DNA of 8,986 nucleotides. Source: Candidatus Aerophobota bacterium (lineage in GTDB: Bacteria; Aerophobota; Aerophobia; Aerophobales; B3-G15). The stretch is from positions 1 through 8,986 of the forward strand of contig JAGGZA010000099.1 of NCBI GenBank assembly GCA_021162265.1, in the 5' to 3' direction. The position numbers and the translations under genes were made by a program. The notes beneath the pieces were generated by a model. That model was not told the origin of the DNA and did not search any database. It was given only the letters and a program-made list of their open reading frames with translations. Below, piece by piece: positions 5,926 through 8,986 of this stretch (position 1 is its first letter; the number at the start of each line of letters is the position of its first letter).

Positions 5926-6993
5926 ATGGGAATAACAGTTGGGTTAAAGATAGGTTCAACTTCATTAAAATTTGTTGAACTTTTGCACAAAAAAAACGAA
6001 TATAAAGTAAGAAATTTAGGTAAAGAAGATTTTCCCCTTTCAGAGAAGAGGGAGGGATATGTAAATTATACAAGTTTTATTGCTCAGAAGATAAAAGATG
6101 TTATACGAAAATATAACTTAAGTTATAAGAGAATTGTAACCGGTATAGAAGGGGAATCGGTAGTTGTCAGACTGATAAGAGTCCCTTACATGAAGGATAG
6201 TGAATTGCATGAGGCTATAAAATGGGAGGCACAAGAACACCTTCCCTACCCTCTTGATGACGTTGCTTTAGACTACTATGTGTTGAAAAGAAATTTGCTT
6301 GGTGCTCAGGGAAGAGAAATGTCTGTTTTGCTTGCAGGTGTTAAAAAACAGACAATAGATGAACACCTTCAAATTTTTCAGGAAGCAGGACTTTGCCCTG
6401 CTATAATAGATGTAAATTCTCTTGCTCTTTACAATATTTGTGAGAGAATTAAGATGGATAAAAAAGAAGGTACTGCTCTTCTTAATATAGGACATTATAT
6501 AACAAACCTTCTAATTTTAACTGAGGATTATCCTTTTCTTGTAAGGGATATAAAGTTTGGTGGGCATAATATAACCCTTTCTCTTGTAGAGTCCTTAGGA
6601 GTTGCCTATAGAGAGGCTGAGGAGATAAAGAAAGCTCGTATTTTCTCCGAGAGAGCCCAGCAGCTTGGAAAAAGTGTAAGTGAGGAAGAAGTGGAAGAGA
6701 TCATCAGGAGTTCCTTAGGTGAACTTATAAATGAAGTGGTGCGTTCTTTTGAGTATTTTACTTCAAATAGAGAAGGTTCTCCTGTACGAAAAGTTATTAT
6801 TTCAGGAGGAACCTCTCTTGTTAAGAATATAGATGTCCTGCTATCTCAGGAACTGGGAATCTCTATAGAAAAGATGAACCCTTTTGCTAATATATCTTAT
6901 AGCAAAACCGACTTTAGAGAATTGTTACCTTCACTTTCTCCTGCATTTGCAGTTCCTGTAGGACTTGCATTGAGGGAGATATCTTACGTATGA
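5926..6993 (+). CDS. pilM: Type IV pilus assembly protein PilM (actin-like ATPase fold)
   Basis: Cytoplasmic actin/FtsA-like protein that docks on the N-terminus of PilN and ties the inner-membrane pilus alignment complex to the motor side. The product has 355 residues, normal for PilM. Seen are an N-terminal phosphate-1-like loop VGLKIGSTSLKFVEL (5-19), a conserved 1C-region KWEAQEHLPYPLDDVALDYYVL (99-120), the phosphate-2-like strand ALLNIGHYITNLLIL (184-198), FGGHNIT (211-217) and the adenosine-side motif VIISGGTSLVKNI (290-302). The aspartates normally found in both phosphate loops (DIGS; DIG) are replaced by K8 and N187, which may weaken Mg-ATP binding. ATG is backed by GGGGTGA (5912-5918), spaced 7 nt. 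It overlaps pilN by an ATGA. Family assignment is strong. Confidence 0.93.
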   Translation: MGITVGLKIGSTSLKFVELLHKKNEYKVRNLGKEDFPLSEKREGYVNYTSFIAQKIKDVIRKYNLSYKRIVTGIEGESVVVRLIRVPYMKDSELHEAIKWEAQEHLPYPLDDVALDYYVLKRNLLGAQGREMSVLLAGVKKQTIDEHLQIFQEAGLCPAIIDVNSLALYNICERIKMDKKEGTALLNIGHYITNLLILTEDYPFLVRDIKFGGHNITLSLVESLGVAYREAEEIKKARIFSERAQQLGKSVSEEEVEEIIRSSLGELINEVVRSFEYFTSNREGSPVRKVIISGGTSLVKNIDVLLSQELGISIEKMNPFANISYSKTDFRELLPSLSPAFAVPVGLALREISYV

Positions 6994-7547
6994 TGATTAA
7001 AATAAATCTTTTACCATCAAAAATATTGGAGAAAAGAAGGAGGAGGGATTTTGTAATCTTTGTAGGGATATGCGGGATTGTTGCTCTTGCTATATGTTAC
7101 CTTTTTTACCTTTCCCTGAATCAAGCTATTAAACCTCTGGAGAAGAAGGTGGCTGATATAAGAATTGAGGTTAGGAAGTATGAGCCAGTTTTGAAACAAA
7201 TAGAGCAGATAAAGCAGGAAAATACCCAACTTCAAAGTAGATTTTATGCTTTCAAGGGAGTTGTTGAGAGACAGTCCTTCCTGCCAAAGCTGCTTTATAA
7301 TATATATCTTGCTCTTCCCAGAACTATCTGGCTTGAGGAGATAAAAAGTAACAGCAAAGATGATTTTGTGGAGATAGCAGGGAAGAGCCTTGATAAGACT
7401 GTAGGTGTTGCCCGATTTATAAAAAATATGGAGGATTCTAATCTTTTTTCTGAGATAAAATTTGTCAAGTTTTCTCTACAAGAAGTTGCTGGTAGAGAAG
7501 TTATGTTTTTTCAGTTGAGGTGTTTTTTATCTAAGGCGGAAAAGTAA
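6990..7547 (+). CDS. pilN: Type IV pilus assembly protein PilN
   Basis: Bitopic inner-membrane protein that pairs with PilO and binds PilM. The 185-residue product starts with the PilM-binding motif INLLP (residues 5-9), then a basic stop-transfer patch KRRRRD (15-20), one transmembrane helix (about 21-43), a periplasmic coiled coil (about 45-90), and the ferredoxin-like PilN domain with IWLEEI (113-118) and GKSLDKTVGVARFIKNMEDSNLF (131-153). The positive-inside pattern fits a cytoplasmic N-terminus. ATG 6990 overlaps the pilM stop (ATGA); a second ATG at 6993 is equally possible and differs by one residue. GGGAG at 6974-6978 is a distant Shine-Dalgarno, so coupling to pilM translation is likely. 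Confidence 0.92.
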   Translation: MMIKINLLPSKILEKRRRRDFVIFVGICGIVALAICYLFYLSLNQAIKPLEKKVADIRIEVRKYEPVLKQIEQIKQENTQLQSRFYAFKGVVERQSFLPKLLYNIYLALPRTIWLEEIKSNSKDDFVEIAGKSLDKTVGVARFIKNMEDSNLFSEIKFVKFSLQEVAGREVMFFQLRCFLSKAEK

Positions 7548-7549
7548 CC

Positions 7550-8164
7550 ATGGTGTTAAATACGAGGACAAGGATAGTTGTCGGTTTGGGTGTTTTTCTG
7601 GGGTTACTTTCTATTTTTTATATCCTTGTTTATAAGCCCCAGATAGAATACAGGAGAGCTCTTGAGGTTGAGATTTCCAGGCAGAGCGTAAAACTTGCAA
7701 AGCTGGAAAAGAAGTCTCAAGAGCTGGAAAAGCTGAAGGAAGAGAGAAAAAAAATCTTGCAGGATTTATCTTTTCTTGAAGAGAAGTTAAAAGAAACGCA
7801 GGCTTCCTTCCTTTATGAGCTTGGAATGAGAGGAAAGGTTTATGGAATTGAATATGTGAGCATTATTCCCCTTGCAACTGTGGAGGAAAAGTATTACTCT
7901 CGTACTCCCGTGAATATCCATCTTTATGGCAAATATCATAATCTCGGCATGCTCTTGTCTGATATGGCAAGACGAGGAGGACTTGGTTCTTTCACAGTGG
8001 ATAGCGTTTTAATAAAGGCTTCCTCTAAAAAAGAGTATACAATAGAAGCAAATCTTTCTCTTTCTCTTTATAATTACAGAAAAAAATATGCCCCTGCTGA
8101 AAAAAATATCACGTCTTCTTTGAAGCTGGTATCTTCAAAAACTCCTGACCGGAGAAAAAGATGA
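7550..8164 (+). CDS. pilO: Type IV pilus inner-membrane component PilO
   Basis: Partner of PilN in the periplasmic alignment complex that links the inner-membrane platform to PilP and the secretin. The product has 204 residues: a short basic cytoplasmic N-terminus, a transmembrane helix (about 9-28), a long charged coiled coil (about 33-85, rich in KLEKK and ELEKLKEERKK), then a PilO-type ferredoxin-like domain containing TPVNIHLYGKYHNLGMLLSDMA (119-140), VDSVLIKA and the last strand YTIEANLSLSLYNY. The C-terminal 25 residues are basic, low-complexity and probably disordered. The ATG is 2 nt after the pilN stop, with AAGGCGG (7533-7539) upstream. The stop overlaps the pilP start (ATGA). Sequence is weakly conserved in this family; context and architecture settle it. 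Confidence 0.9.
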   Translation: MVLNTRTRIVVGLGVFLGLLSIFYILVYKPQIEYRRALEVEISRQSVKLAKLEKKSQELEKLKEERKKILQDLSFLEEKLKETQASFLYELGMRGKVYGIEYVSIIPLATVEEKYYSRTPVNIHLYGKYHNLGMLLSDMARRGGLGSFTVDSVLIKASSKKEYTIEANLSLSLYNYRKKYAPAEKNITSSLKLVSSKTPDRRKR

Positions 8165-8589
8165 GATTCCTGAAATTTTTTCCTTTGCTAATAGTATTGG
8201 TAATTTCTCTGTTTTTCCTGCATGGGAAATGCTTTGCTGAAGGAGAGCGATTTTCTTTACCTGAAATTTTTGAATATCCACCAGTTAAAGGAAGAGATCC
8301 TTTCTATCCTTTAGTTAGGAAAGAGGAAAAAGTCAGTAAGGTAACAGAACCAAAAAAAGTGGAGAAAAAACCTCTCCCGGTTGTAACTCATTCGGAATAT
8401 AAGGTTGTAGGTATTGTATGGCGTGAGGGAGAAGGTATAGCCCTTATCAAAAAAGGAGAGAAAAGCTGGGTAGTAAAAGAAGGAATGGTTATAGATGGAT
8501 TAAAAGTAGCTCGTATAGAAGGAGGGAGAGGAGAGGTTATACTTATAGGAAAAGACAGGATAATTAAATTGAAAATGTTGGAGATTTAG
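8161..8589 (+). CDS. pilP: Type IV pilus protein PilP
   Basis: Periplasmic protein that bridges PilN/PilO to the N-domains of the PilQ secretin. The product has 142 residues, shorter than the roughly 170-180 of well-studied PilP. It has a signal sequence (hydrophobic residues 4-21, probable signal peptidase I cleavage after A26 in KCFA-EGE), the characteristic GRDPF (44-48), a lysine/proline-rich flexible linker (52-76), and the beta-rich PilP/GspC homology domain (about 78-142: YKVVGIVWREGEGIALIKKG, WVVKEGMVIDGLKVARIEGG). C24 is not in a lipobox (residues before it are H-G-K), so unlike proteobacterial PilP this seems not to be a lipoprotein. It overlaps pilO by 4 nt, with GGAG at 8151-8154. 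Confidence 0.88.
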   Translation: MRFLKFFPLLIVLVISLFFLHGKCFAEGERFSLPEIFEYPPVKGRDPFYPLVRKEEKVSKVTEPKKVEKKPLPVVTHSEYKVVGIVWREGEGIALIKKGEKSWVVKEGMVIDGLKVARIEGGRGEVILIGKDRIIKLKMLEI

Positions 8590-8598
8590 GAGAGCTAA

Positions 8599-8986
8599 AT
8601 GAAAAGATGGATTAAACTTTTCTTTACAATTGGATTAGTTTTAGGTGTTATTATGTGGTGTTTCTCCTTGGGCTTAAGTGCCAGAGAAATTCCTATTGAA
8701 AAAAAACTTGTTTCCTTTGATTTTGAAAATATTGAATTGGAAGACGCTATACGCTTAATTTCAATTAAAGCCGGTATAGATGTGCTTATTGAGCCTGGGA
8801 TTAAAGGGAAAGTTACAGCTCGTTTTGAGAAACCTGTACCCGTGCTTTATGCTCTTTCTGCTATTCTTTCCCCTTATGGTTTTACTTACTCAAGAGAGGG
8901 TAACATTATAAGGGTTATGAAAAAGCCCCTTCAACTTAAAAAGCGCACCTTCACCTTAAAGTATGCCCTTGCACAGGATATTATCC
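8599..8986 (+). CDS. pilQ: Type IV pilus secretin PilQ, N-terminal part (3' truncated by window edge)
   Basis: Start of the outer-membrane secretin through which the pilus passes. I translated 129 codons; no stop occurs before the window end. Residues 1-28 look like a signal peptide (KRWIK, hydrophobic 8-24, LSA cleavage site). Residues 38-108 form the secretin/TonB short N-terminal (N0) domain: VSFDFENIELEDAIRLIS, IDVLIEPGIKGKVTARF, VLYALSAILSPYGFTY, NIIRV. Residues 116-129 (KRTFTLKYALAQDI) begin the first N1 repeat. There is no AMIN domain between signal peptide and N0, as there is in many proteobacterial PilQ. ATG is backed by AGGAG at 8588-8592, 6 nt upstream. Position after pilMNOP favours PilQ over GspD, although the secretin barrel itself lies beyond the window. 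Confidence 0.88.
   Translation, partial: MKRWIKLFFTIGLVLGVIMWCFSLGLSAREIPIEKKLVSFDFENIELEDAIRLISIKAGIDVLIEPGIKGKVTARFEKPVPVLYALSAILSPYGFTYSREGNIIRVMKKPLQLKKRTFTLKYALAQDII

Noticed and set aside
1..8986. Defence system, prophage, insertion sequence, CRISPR array or RNA gene
   Set aside because: No repeats, transposase, phage-like or structured RNA signatures were seen; coding is almost continuous and every gene has a known housekeeping or pilus family.

Overview
The window is one continuous run of 14 genes, all on the + strand, from an AT-rich bacterium with ordinary code 11 genes. Most junctions are overlaps or gaps of 1-23 nt; the larger gaps are about 45 nt (rpsD-rpoA) and 71 nt (truA-tilS). 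I see no RNA gene, mobile element, CRISPR array or convincing terminator. A type IV pilus alignment complex with a secretin implies an outer membrane, so the source is a diderm. The lineage cannot be fixed from this sequence; an uncultured AT-rich phylum (for example of the Omnitrophota or Aerophobota kind) is a guess.

Region 1 (1-2657) is the end of the classic alpha operon: rpsM (5' truncated by the window edge), rpsK, rpsD, rpoA and rplQ. It encodes 30S proteins S13, S11 and S4, the RNA polymerase alpha subunit, and 50S protein L17. rpsK, rpsD and rpoA have strong Shine-Dalgarno sequences. Starts for rpoA (GTG 1379) and rplQ (ATG 2307) are chosen from RBS spacing and family N-termini rather than longest frame.

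Region 2 (2677-5918) holds tRNA-related enzymes: truA (tRNA pseudouridine synthase), tilS (tRNA-Ile lysidine synthetase) and dtd (D-aminoacyl-tRNA deacylase), with an apparently complete histidine-biosynthesis gene, hisB, between tilS and dtd. truA and tilS lack a recognisable Shine-Dalgarno. A plausible sigma70-type promoter lies just before tilS and may start a second transcription unit running through the pilus genes.

Region 3 (5926-8986) is pilM-pilN-pilO-pilP and the start of pilQ, in the canonical order. PilM is an actin-like cytoplasmic protein that binds the N-terminal INLLP motif of PilN; PilN and PilO are single-pass inner-membrane proteins with periplasmic coiled coils; PilP bridges to the PilQ secretin in the outer membrane.

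No clearly new system is present. The points most worth checking are the replacement of the key DNA-contacting arginine of the alpha C-terminal domain by leucine, the loss of two phosphate-site aspartates in PilM, a possible 8-codon relay ORF between rplQ and truA, the near-leaderless tilS promoter, and a PilP without a lipobox.
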